27,511 nt of DNA from F1-20-MAGs119 sp964556145. Its GTDB lineage: Bacteria > Actinomycetota > Acidimicrobiia > Acidimicrobiales > Ilumatobacteraceae. Positions 15,855 through 21,957 of the stretch are shown in pieces; position 1 is the first letter of the stretch, and every line of letters begins with the position of its first letter. Where the stretch lies: contig CAZKVD010000014.1 of the NCBI GenBank assembly GCA_964556145.1, forward strand, positions 1-27,511, given 5' to 3'. A program made the position numbers and the translations under genes. The notes beneath the pieces were generated by a model. The model worked only from the letters and a program-made list of their open reading frames with translations. It was not told the DNA's origin and ran no database searches.

Positions 15855-15860
15855 AGGTTA
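15855..15860 (-). promoter_or_regulatory. -10 hexamer TAACCT for dnaE2
   Basis: TAACCT on the minus strand ends 8 nt before the dnaE2 ATG. Its first T is also the last base of the LexA box, so LexA would cover the core promoter. Confidence 0.7.
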
Positions 15861-15877
15861 GCGAACATATGTTCGCT
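15860..15877 (-). promoter_or_regulatory. LexA (SOS) box of dnaE2
   Basis: AGCGAACATATGTTCGCT is a perfect 18-bp palindrome containing GAAC-N4-GTTC, the core of the actinobacterial/Gram-positive LexA operator. It lies between the NUDIX stop codon, which it touches, and the dnaE2 -10. Confidence 0.93.
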
Positions 15878-16414
15878 TCAGAACAGGTGGTCGACCAGCC
15901 CCTGCGCCCGGGCCACTGCCCCAACCAGGCCCGCATCGGCCACGGCGGCGGCCTCCCCCCACGAAAACCAGCGCACATGCTGGCTCTCCCCCGGCGCCGG
16001 CGCCGGATCGGCATCGCCATCGGCAAGCAGCAGGTAACGCAGGTCGAGATGGGTGTGACCCCGCGGGCCGGGGTGCACATCGAGATGGAAAAACGTCGGA
16101 CCCGCAGCCGGGTGCGATACGACAAGACCCGTTTCCTCGGTTGCCTCGCGCAGCGCTCCGGCTGCCGGGTCTTCACCGAGTTCGATGTGGCCACCGGGCT
16201 GCAACCAGATGTTCAGCCGTTTGTGCAGATGCAACACCGTGCCACGCCGCGCCACCACCAACGCCGATGCGGTGACATGAGTGGGGTCGGCGTGTTCGTT
16301 GCACGGGTCGGCGAGACCGGCCACCGTGTTGCGAAAAACTCGCAACGATTCACGCTCGCGATCATCGACCGCAACGTGGCCCTCGATGATTGCAAGCAAC
16401 GCAGCGGACGACAT
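15878..16414 (-). CDS. NUDIX hydrolase encoded within the SOS mutagenesis operon
   Basis: This 178-aa protein has an exact NUDIX box, GHIELGE-x7-REATEETGL. ALVVARRGTVLHLHKRLNIWLQPGG precedes it and HLDLRYLLLADGDA follows it. The N-terminal region (MSSAALLAIIEGHVAVDDRERESLRVF) is helical, as in actinobacterial NUDIX proteins of this type. The ATG at 16414 lies 13 nt after the imuB stop, so it should be cotranscribed from the LexA-controlled imuA' promoter. Its stop abuts the dnaE2 LexA box. The substrate is unknown. A role in removing damaged dNTPs or adjusting nucleotide pools during SOS synthesis is inferred from position. Confidence 0.9.
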   Translation of the reverse strand: MSSAALLAIIEGHVAVDDRERESLRVFRNTVAGLADPCNEHADPTHVTASALVVARRGTVLHLHKRLNIWLQPGGHIELGEDPAAGALREATEETGLVVSHPAAGPTFFHLDVHPGPRGHTHLDLRYLLLADGDADPAPAPGESQHVRWFSWGEAAAVADAGLVGAVARAQGLVDHLF

Positions 16415-16427
16415 GTGTTTCAGTATC

Positions 16428-17843
16428 TCAGCCGTACACCCCGACCAGCCACCACGACCCCTGTTCAAGAACCACGAGCCATGCTTCGGTGTGGGCTTCG
16501 GTGCGACCGTTGTCGGCGACCTCGACGATGCACTGCATCCGTGCCACACGTCGCCGCCGCGCAGCGTCCCACCAACGTTCTTCGACGGGCCACGGCCCAC
16601 AACACCCGACGATGCGGTGGCGACACGCACCATCGACGACGAACCAGGGCTGAGACGAGAACACGTGGCGGCCCGTCACAACGACGTGGCGGTCACGCGA
16701 GTCGCGCACCTCGACCTTGCGTCGGGGCTCGACCGGAACCCCGGGTGCGATGCCGGTGATGGCCCCGGTCCAGTCACCGGGATGAATTCCCCCCGGCGTG
16801 ACACGCCGACGGGCCGCGGCGACGTCGCGCAGCTCGACATGTGACGCCGGCACCAAGGCGAACTGTTGCATCGGATCACGGCCACCCCGCCACTCGGGAA
16901 CGCGCACCGCATCACCGACGAGTGAGACGAGTCGGCCGATCGCACTCCATGCTGCACGGTCCGCCTCGCCGTGCTCACCCCACAATCCGAGCTGCGTTGC
17001 GCGTCGTTGGGTGGTTGCCTGCACATCAATCGATGCATGGGCAACTCCGGCCGTGGGTTCGTCGTCGAGCCACTTTTCAACCTGTCGTCGCAGCCGTTCG
17101 GTCAACGACGACCGGACAAAACCGTGTGGGTGGTACCACACCCGCGAACACGTTTCGTCGTGTTCGGTGGAGAACGTTGCAATGACACGACAGGCAACGA
17201 GACCCTGGGGTTCGAGTTGCTCAACGACACGGCGCGCAAGGTCATCGGCTGCGACGACAACCGAACCGAGGTTGTCGAGGGGTGTGTCGTGGTGGGATTC
17301 GACGAAGCACTGTGTTGGCACCGGCTCGCACGACACCTCGTGGAGGTCGTTGCCCGTGGCGAGAACGTGTACGTCGTTGCCCTCGGGTCCGAAGCGGTCG
17401 GCCAGAACGTCGCGGCCCACCGCAGCAACGGCGCCGAGCGTGCCGAGACCGAGACGAAAGAGCAGCGAAACAACATCGGGGCCGACGTGCGCGAAACGTT
17501 CGAGCACCGCCACCGGCTGGGCCGAGAGAAATTCGATGTGTGCCTCGTCGTCAACGATGTGCAATCCACGGCGATCGGCGGCAATGCACGCAGCGAGACG
17601 ACTGGATGCCACACCAACCGACACGGCATCGATGCCGGACAAAGCGGCAACACCGGTGATGCGTTCGATCACTGCTTGTTCGTTGCCGAAATAACGGGTG
17701 GGTCCGCGCATCGGCAGGACGATCGTGGAATCGTCGACCAGTTCGATCATCGGGGTGACCTCGACCAGGCCCTGCGCCAGACGATGCATCGCACGGTCGT
17801 CTGCACCCGGGGCCACGATCACGGCAACACGGGACCGGCTCAT
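16428..17843 (-). CDS. imuB: ImuB: Y-family-like mutasome adaptor, short at the N-terminus
   Basis: ImuB is a catalytically dead Y-family polymerase relative that links DnaE2 to the beta clamp and to ImuA'. This 471-aa protein has MRGPTRYFG (45-53), GVASSRLAACIAA (77-89), a helix-hairpin-helix region (about 128-152), and the clamp-binding motif QLGLWG (284-289). Its C-terminal CCGPWPVEERWWD and WLVVLEQGSWWLVGVYG are typical of actinobacterial ImuB. The N-terminus lacks the roughly 65-70 residues that precede the RGPTRYFG region in usual ImuB. The ATG overlaps the imuA' stop as ATGA, so this start is well supported. No polymerase active site is visible. It should be expressed with imuA' under LexA. 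Confidence 0.92.
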   Translation of the reverse strand: MSRSRVAVIVAPGADDRAMHRLAQGLVEVTPMIELVDDSTIVLPMRGPTRYFGNEQAVIERITGVAALSGIDAVSVGVASSRLAACIAADRRGLHIVDDEAHIEFLSAQPVAVLERFAHVGPDVVSLLFRLGLGTLGAVAAVGRDVLADRFGPEGNDVHVLATGNDLHEVSCEPVPTQCFVESHHDTPLDNLGSVVVAADDLARRVVEQLEPQGLVACRVIATFSTEHDETCSRVWYHPHGFVRSSLTERLRRQVEKWLDDEPTAGVAHASIDVQATTQRRATQLGLWGEHGEADRAAWSAIGRLVSLVGDAVRVPEWRGGRDPMQQFALVPASHVELRDVAAARRRVTPGGIHPGDWTGAITGIAPGVPVEPRRKVEVRDSRDRHVVVTGRHVFSSQPWFVVDGACRHRIVGCCGPWPVEERWWDAARRRRVARMQCIVEVADNGRTEAHTEAWLVVLEQGSWWLVGVYG

Positions 17844-18487
17844 GGTGCCGCGAGGACCACATCGAAACGTCGCGCATCGACAACACGTCGACCGGCAAGC
17901 ACGACTCGCATCGCCTGCGATTGCAAATGCCCCGACTCGATGTTCCAGTCGGATGCATCGACACGGAACTCGACGTCGGCCGGCATGGACACATCCCGAC
18001 GCGTTGCCAGCGCAACAACGATGCCGTTGCTGCGCGCAACCGCTGCCGACACCCGACGCGCTTCGCCGGCCGGCACTCCCGCCGGCACTTGGGTGACGAC
18101 GACTTCGAACTCACCCACGCAAGCATCCATGCACGCCGCCCACTGTCGTTGTGGGTCGATGCACACGAATCGATCGAGGCTCCACCCCGCGTCGAGGAGC
18201 GCCCGGGCGTTGGGAGGAGTTGACGCACACCATGCGATCCATGCACCCGACTTGCTGGCTTCGGCGAGGAGAAGCATTGCCAGGCCAACAGGAGCGGTGC
18301 CACCAACCGCATACACCGACCCGCGCACGAGACCCTGCGACACACCCGCACCACGCAGCGCATCGGCGAAGTGCACAGGAACGGGAAGCGAACGGTCTCG
18401 CTTCAGGACCGCACGCGACAAGGTGGTGACCTTGGCCCGTTCGAGAACGTGATCAGGAAGGGAATTCAGCAACGTCCGCGATGACAC
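17840..18487 (-). CDS. imuA: ImuA': RecA-fold SOS mutasome protein
   Basis: ImuA' is a RecA-like accessory protein needed for DnaE2-dependent mutagenesis and works with ImuB. The 215-aa protein has GSVYAVGGTAPVGLAMLLLAE (56-76) where a Walker A motif would lie, but the GK[ST] is gone, so ATP binding is unlikely or altered. SGAWIAWCAS and VVVTQVPAG match later RecA-fold strands, and the C-terminal QAMRVVLAGRRVVDARRFDV is common in this family. The GTG at 18487 lies 6 nt after a TACAGT -10 that abuts a LexA box. It overlaps imuB by ATGA. The identity rests on fold-level similarity plus the imuB/dnaE2 context, which is strong. Confidence 0.88.
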   Translation of the reverse strand: MSSRTLLNSLPDHVLERAKVTTLSRAVLKRDRSLPVPVHFADALRGAGVSQGLVRGSVYAVGGTAPVGLAMLLLAEASKSGAWIAWCASTPPNARALLDAGWSLDRFVCIDPQRQWAACMDACVGEFEVVVTQVPAGVPAGEARRVSAAVARSNGIVVALATRRDVSMPADVEFRVDASDWNIESGHLQSQAMRVVLAGRRVVDARRFDVVLAAP

Positions 18488-18493
18488 GCGGCA

Positions 18494-18499
18494 ACTGTA
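18494..18499 (-). promoter_or_regulatory. -10 hexamer TACAGT for the imuA'-imuB-NUDIX operon
   Basis: TACAGT on the minus strand ends 6 nt before the imuA' GTG. Its first T is the last base of the LexA box, the same arrangement as at dnaE2. Confidence 0.7.
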
Positions 18500-18516
18500 G
18501 CGAACGTGTGTTCGCT
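18499..18516 (-). promoter_or_regulatory. LexA (SOS) box of the imuA'-imuB operon
   Basis: The box has 7-bp arms, AGCGAAC and GTTCGCT, around a 4-bp centre that is not symmetrical. The arms are identical to those of the dnaE2 box at 15860-15877. Confidence 0.93.
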
Positions 18517-18529
18517 TTCTTTTTGGAGC

Positions 18530-19420
18530 TCAGCCGACGCTGCGGTTGTCGCCGAAATACTCGGCGCTGTTGTCCGTTGGCGTACGCGACGGCAGTTCGT
18601 TCAGCAACGCCACGAGATCGGGAGCCGATGACGCCCAACCGTCTGCACCGAGGGCTTCGGCATGCTCGGCAGACGTGACCGCACGGCCTCCGACGAAGAT
18701 CTGTACCGACGGGTGGACCGTGTCGCGTACCGAGTTGATGACATCGACGGCCTTGGTGAGCGCACCTTCGGACGTCACGCTGACGCAAATGGCCGTGAGG
18801 TCAACCGTGTTGCGTGCGGCAACGGCGAACGAGTCGGCGGGCAGGTCGGCACCGAGGTCATAGACCTCCCAACCACCCTGACGAATGAGATCGGCCACCA
18901 TCGAAACGGGCAACGAATGTCGTTCGCCTTCGGGTGCACCAACCAGAATCGCGCCGCGCGTGCGTCCACGGCGTGCGAATCGCGGGCCCAAACGACCCAT
19001 GATGCGAGCAACGATTGCGCTGGCACGGTGTTCGAGATAGATCTCGAGGTCACCCCTCGCCCACTTGTCGCCGATGCTCACCAATGCAGGACTGACGACA
19101 TCGGTATAGATCTGGTCGAGGTCGGCACCGGCAGCAAGTGCTGCCTCGACCACGCCCCACGCACCGCGTGCATCGCCCGCGAGCAAGCGCAGTTCGAGAC
19201 GCTCGGGCCACGGGGCGCTCTTCTTTTTCGACTCTTCGGGATTCAACGGCTCACGCGACGATGCACCCTCGCGGAACGCATCGAGGTCCTCGCGCTTCAC
19301 GCGCCATGTACCGCTGACCTTGGTTGCCTGGAGGAGGCCCAACCGCACGTACCGGTATGCCGTCATGTAGTGCACGTCGAGCACGTCAGCAGCATCTTGC
19401 AGACTGAGTTCTTCGCTCAT
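18530..19420 (-). CDS. Cobalamin-binding regulator, CarH-like, with excisionase-type HTH
   Basis: This 296-aa protein has an N-terminal helix-turn-helix of the excisionase/HTH_17 type (LSLQDAADVLDVHYMTAYRYV, 5-25), then a helical B12-binding cap (about 75-150) and a Rossmann-like B12 domain (about 155-280). The cap carries W120, E130 and H131 with the spacing of CarH W131-E141-H142. The B12 domain has GERHSLP with H168, the equivalent of the Co-ligating His of ExHxxG. This suggests a B12-dependent, possibly light-sensing, DNA-binding protein. CarH proper has a MerR domain, so this is a different architecture. AGAGG lies about 7 nt before the ATG. It sits upstream of the SOS operon on the same strand. 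Its target is unknown. Confidence 0.85.
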   Translation of the reverse strand: MSEELSLQDAADVLDVHYMTAYRYVRLGLLQATKVSGTWRVKREDLDAFREGASSREPLNPEESKKKSAPWPERLELRLLAGDARGAWGVVEAALAAGADLDQIYTDVVSPALVSIGDKWARGDLEIYLEHRASAIVARIMGRLGPRFARRGRTRGAILVGAPEGERHSLPVSMVADLIRQGGWEVYDLGADLPADSFAVAARNTVDLTAICVSVTSEGALTKAVDVINSVRDTVHPSVQIFVGGRAVTSAEHAEALGADGWASSAPDLVALLNELPSRTPTDNSAEYFGDNRSVG

Positions 19421-19489
19421 GGTGCGCCTCTTCGGACGGTTGTCGGGTGGGGGAAACTCGTTTCGGTACTCCTAGCGAGGAAAACTCTA
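19421..19489 (-). promoter_or_regulatory. Putative leader and promoter of the cobalamin-binding regulator
   Basis: Unlike its neighbours, this gene has no TAnnnT hexamer at 6-9 nt. AGAGG about 7 nt before the ATG is a plausible Shine-Dalgarno sequence. A TAGAGT hexamer at 19484-19489 could give a leader of about 60 nt. CCTCGCTAGG nearby is an imperfect inverted repeat, a possible operator. Confidence 0.3.
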
Positions 19490-19522
19490 GAAGACGCCGC
19501 GCCCCCACGGGCGACTGAGCGG

Positions 19523-19557
19523 GCACAAAAACGCCGAAATTTTCGGGGCTTTTGTGC
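19523..19557 (-). terminator. Intrinsic terminator after the NifU-N-like gene
   Basis: An inverted repeat pairs GCACAAAA and GCC/CCGAAA on the left with TTTCGG and TTTTGTGC on the right. On the minus strand the GC stem is followed by TTTTT, as for an intrinsic terminator of the gene ending at 19589. The A/T-flanked symmetry means it could also act on the plus strand. Confidence 0.6.
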
Positions 19558-19588
19558 TTGCTGCAGTTGCCGAAGTTATTTGACGAAA

Positions 19589-20041
19589 TTACTTGCCGAG
19601 GCGGGCGCGAGCGGCCCGCGAACGCTCGAAAAGGTGCGCCGGCACACGCTGGGCGGCCGCGCTGAGCGCCGGGCCCCCACCCTCACCGGAGGCAGCAGCC
19701 GCCGGAGCGGCCTCTTCATCGGCGACCAAATCCTCGAAAGCGGGTGGCTCCATGCCGGGCTTCCAGTACTGGTAGAGATCGCGGACGACCTGTTCGAGAC
19801 CCTGCGCACCGGCACCTTTCGCCAACTCGACGGTGATCACGTTGCCGTACACGTGCACGGCCGACACCTGCCCCGTGGCAAAGAGTCGCTGTGCCACGAC
19901 GGCGGCCGGCCGCGAACCCGCCGCCTGGTTGGGCGAGGTGAACCTTTCGTGCCCCTGGCCGGTGAAACTGCGATTCGCCTCGAAGCGAACCATCCCCAAC
20001 TTTCCTGCCGGACCTTCGAGCACCGCAACTGGCTGACCCAT
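19589..20041 (-). CDS. Small NifU-N-like domain protein
   Basis: This 150-aa protein has VRFEANRSFTGQGHERF, RPAAVVAQRLFATGQVSAVHVY and GNVITVELAKG, resembling the NifU/Nfu N-terminal domain (residues LF...V..V...NVITV). LEQVVRDLYQYWKPGMEPPAFEDLV follows. The rest is Ala/Gly-rich with a basic end. The Nfu C-terminal CxxC domain that carries Fe-S clusters is absent, and there is no Cys in the protein, so it cannot ligate a cluster by Cys. The ATG at 20041 lies 7 nt after a TACATT hexamer (leaderless). It is divergent from the acyl-CoA dehydrogenase gene. Function unknown; family call moderate. Confidence 0.6.
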   Translation of the reverse strand: MGQPVAVLEGPAGKLGMVRFEANRSFTGQGHERFTSPNQAAGSRPAAVVAQRLFATGQVSAVHVYGNVITVELAKGAGAQGLEQVVRDLYQYWKPGMEPPAFEDLVADEEAAPAAAASGEGGGPALSAAAQRVPAHLFERSRAARARLGK

Positions 20042-20048
20042 GCCCGAG

Positions 20049-20054
20049 AATGTA
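20049..20054 (-). promoter_or_regulatory. -10 hexamer TACATT for the NifU-N-like gene
   Basis: TACATT on the minus strand ends 7 nt before the ATG at 20041. It shares two base pairs with the plus-strand -10 at 20053-20058. Confidence 0.55.
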
Positions 20055-20058
20055 CTCT
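20053..20058 (+). promoter_or_regulatory. -10 hexamer TACTCT for the acyl-CoA dehydrogenase gene
   Basis: TACTCT ends 6 nt before the ATG at 20065 and supports that start over the in-frame ATG at 20050, which would lie upstream of the transcription start. Confidence 0.55.
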
Positions 20059-20064
20059 CCCGAC

Positions 20065-21297
20065 ATGTCACCTGAGGAGTTCACCGCGGCAGCGACCGCA
20101 TTTCTCGAATCCAACCTCGACCGCAAAGAGGCCGAGAAGACCTTTGTCTGGGGCGAGGGCTCCGACAAGGTCAACGTGTTCGAAGAGCGCACGCGCCAAC
20201 AAGAGCTTGAGATGCTCGAGGAATCAAAGGCCTGGCGTCGCAAGAAATTCGATGCCGGATTCGGCTGGATCAGTGGACCCACCGAGTACGGCGGCAGCGG
20301 TCACCCCGCCGCCTACGAGCGAATCTTCTCCCGCCTCGAATCCGAGTACAAGGTTCCCAACCAGGGCTTCTTCCAGATCGGTCTCGGCATGGTTGCCCCG
20401 ACGATCCTCGCTCACGCCTCGACAACCGCAAAGGACGCGTACCTGAAAAAGATGTGGCGGGCCGACATCGTTGGCTGTCAGCTCTTCTCCGAACCCGGCG
20501 CAGGAAGTGACCTCGCGTCGCTGCAGACCAAGGCCGTGCGCGACGGCGAAGAGTGGATCATCACCGGACAGAAGGTGTGGACCTCGGGTGCGCACTACAG
20601 CGACATTGGCGAAATCATCTGCCGTACCGATCCCGATCTTCCCAAGCACAAGGGCCTCACCGGCTTCATCGTCGACATGAAGGCTCCCGGAGTCGAAATT
20701 CGCCCGCTGCGTCAGATGACCGGCGGCGCAAGCTTCAACGAGGTCTTCTTCACCGAGGTGCGCGTACCCGACGACCATCGTCTCGGCGACATCAACAACG
20801 GCTGGAACGTTGCGCTGACGACACTCATGAACGAGCGTGCCGCCATCGGTGGTGGCGGCGGTGGCGCCGACCCGCTGACACGTGTGTATGCAATGGTTCG
20901 CCACTACGGCCTCGACAAGGACCCCATCGTGCGCGACAAGCTTGCCGATCTCTACACCCGCTACAAGGTCGCGTCGTACAACAACCAGCGCGCAATGGCC
21001 AAGATTCGCGCCGGGCAAACACCCGGCCCGGAAATGTCGACCGCCAAGATGGCCCTCACCGACAACCAGCTGCGACTCTGCGCATTCCTCTCCGAGGTTC
21101 TCGGCCCGAAGGTCGTTGTCGACACCGGCGAGTGGGGCACCTACGCGTGGAACCAGCTCATCCTGGGCACGCCGGGCCTGCGAATTGCCGGCGGCTCCGA
21201 CGAGGTCATGCGCAACATCGTCGGCGAACGCGTTCTCGGTCTGCCCAAGGAACCGGGCATCGACTCGAAGTCGCCGTTCCGCGACATTTCAAAGTAG
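20065..21297 (+). CDS. Acyl-CoA dehydrogenase family protein
   Basis: This FAD enzyme is predicted to introduce a 2,3 double bond into an acyl-CoA. The 410-aa length fits the family. CQLFSEPGAGSDLASLQTKA and WIITGQKVWTSGAHYSD are the FAD/substrate signature regions in the middle domain. GLRIAGGSDEVMRNIVGERVLGLP is the typical C-terminus of FadE-type enzymes of actinobacteria. The ATG at 20065 is chosen over the one at 20050 from the -10 hexamer at 20053-20058. The 3' end overlaps the convergent rnhB by 9 bp. The acyl chain specificity cannot be read. The gene stands alone with no other beta-oxidation genes in the window. Confidence 0.93.
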   Translation: MSPEEFTAAATAFLESNLDRKEAEKTFVWGEGSDKVNVFEERTRQQELEMLEESKAWRRKKFDAGFGWISGPTEYGGSGHPAAYERIFSRLESEYKVPNQGFFQIGLGMVAPTILAHASTTAKDAYLKKMWRADIVGCQLFSEPGAGSDLASLQTKAVRDGEEWIITGQKVWTSGAHYSDIGEIICRTDPDLPKHKGLTGFIVDMKAPGVEIRPLRQMTGGASFNEVFFTEVRVPDDHRLGDINNGWNVALTTLMNERAAIGGGGGGADPLTRVYAMVRHYGLDKDPIVRDKLADLYTRYKVASYNNQRAMAKIRAGQTPGPEMSTAKMALTDNQLRLCAFLSEVLGPKVVVDTGEWGTYAWNQLILGTPGLRIAGGSDEVMRNIVGERVLGLPKEPGIDSKSPFRDISK

Positions 21298-21957
21298 GGC
21301 TTCGCCCCCACCGAACAGATCTGTACTCGGCGCAAGGCCGAGGTTCTCCATGAACGCCCACGACACACGGTGAATCGGCGATGCGCCATGTGTGCGCAGG
21401 CCGTCGCGGTGCTTCGGGCACGGATAGCCCTTGTTGCCATCAAAATTCCAGTGTCGATGTTCGATCGAAAGTTCGCGCATCATGCGGTCGCGCGACACCT
21501 TCGCCAACACCGACGCAGCAGCAACCGATGCGGAAATGGAATCGGCCTTCACGCGCATGACAACGCGTGGCACGAGCGGCGAGACGAAGTCCCACTTTCC
21601 GTCGGCAACAACCGCATCGACACCAACCCCGAGACCCATCACGGCCCGCTTGGTGGCAAGACGTTGGGCGTTGCTCATTCCGAGTCGGTCACACTCCCCC
21701 GCCGTGACGATGCCAAGTGCCCAGTGTGTGCACTGTGTCGCAACCGTGTCGAAGATGGCTTCTCGACGCTTTTCCGACAATGCCTTGGAGTCCCGCGCGA
21801 CAAGTTCGTCGACTGCAACGTCGGTGCGCACGACCGCCGCACACACCACGAGTGGTCCGGCCCAGGATCCTTTTCCGACTTCATCGACTCCGGCGACAAC
21901 ACCCGCACCGTCGGCGCGAAGTTCATCCTCGATCTCGAGCGTGGGCGCCGGCTTCAC
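21289..21957 (-). CDS. rnhB: Ribonuclease HII
   Basis: RNase HII cuts RNA in RNA/DNA hybrids and initiates removal of ribonucleotides misincorporated in DNA. The 222-aa protein has Asp25-Glu26 in VAGVDEVGKG, DSKALSEKRR (56-65), Asp119 and Asp139 in KADSISASVAAASVLAKVSRD, and NKGYPCPKHRDGLRTHGASPIHR. All four acidic active-site residues are present. The usual DEAGRG reads DEVGKG, with Lys29 in place of Arg in the minor-groove-reading GRG motif. The GTG start overlaps the selD stop as GTGA, which supports translational coupling. A longer upstream frame reads through selD and has no family similarity. Confidence 0.93.
   Translation of the reverse strand: MKPAPTLEIEDELRADGAGVVAGVDEVGKGSWAGPLVVCAAVVRTDVAVDELVARDSKALSEKRREAIFDTVATQCTHWALGIVTAGECDRLGMSNAQRLATKRAVMGLGVGVDAVVADGKWDFVSPLVPRVVMRVKADSISASVAAASVLAKVSRDRMMRELSIEHRHWNFDGNKGYPCPKHRDGLRTHGASPIHRVSWAFMENLGLAPSTDLFGGGEALL

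Noticed and set aside
15860..15877. Palindrome as a transcription terminator of the NUDIX gene
   Set aside because: There is no U-run after it, its core is a LexA operator, and an equal box precedes imuA'.
16428..17843. ImuB as an active Y-family DNA polymerase
   Set aside because: The N-terminal palm with the first catalytic Asp is absent, and the context and C-terminus are those of the adaptor ImuB.
16971..18452. 493-codon plus-strand frame across imuB and imuA'
   Set aside because: It is antisense to two genes with clear family motifs and coupled starts, and has no domain of its own.
20050..20064. ATG at 20050 as the acyl-CoA dehydrogenase start
   Set aside because: It would lie before the TACTCT -10 element at 20053-20058, so it would not be in the transcript; the ATG at 20065 fits the leaderless spacing.
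18662..20446. 594-codon open frame on the plus strand
   Set aside because: It covers the antisense of the B12 regulator, the terminator and the NifU-N-like gene, and runs into the acyl-CoA dehydrogenase in another frame. No motif supports it.
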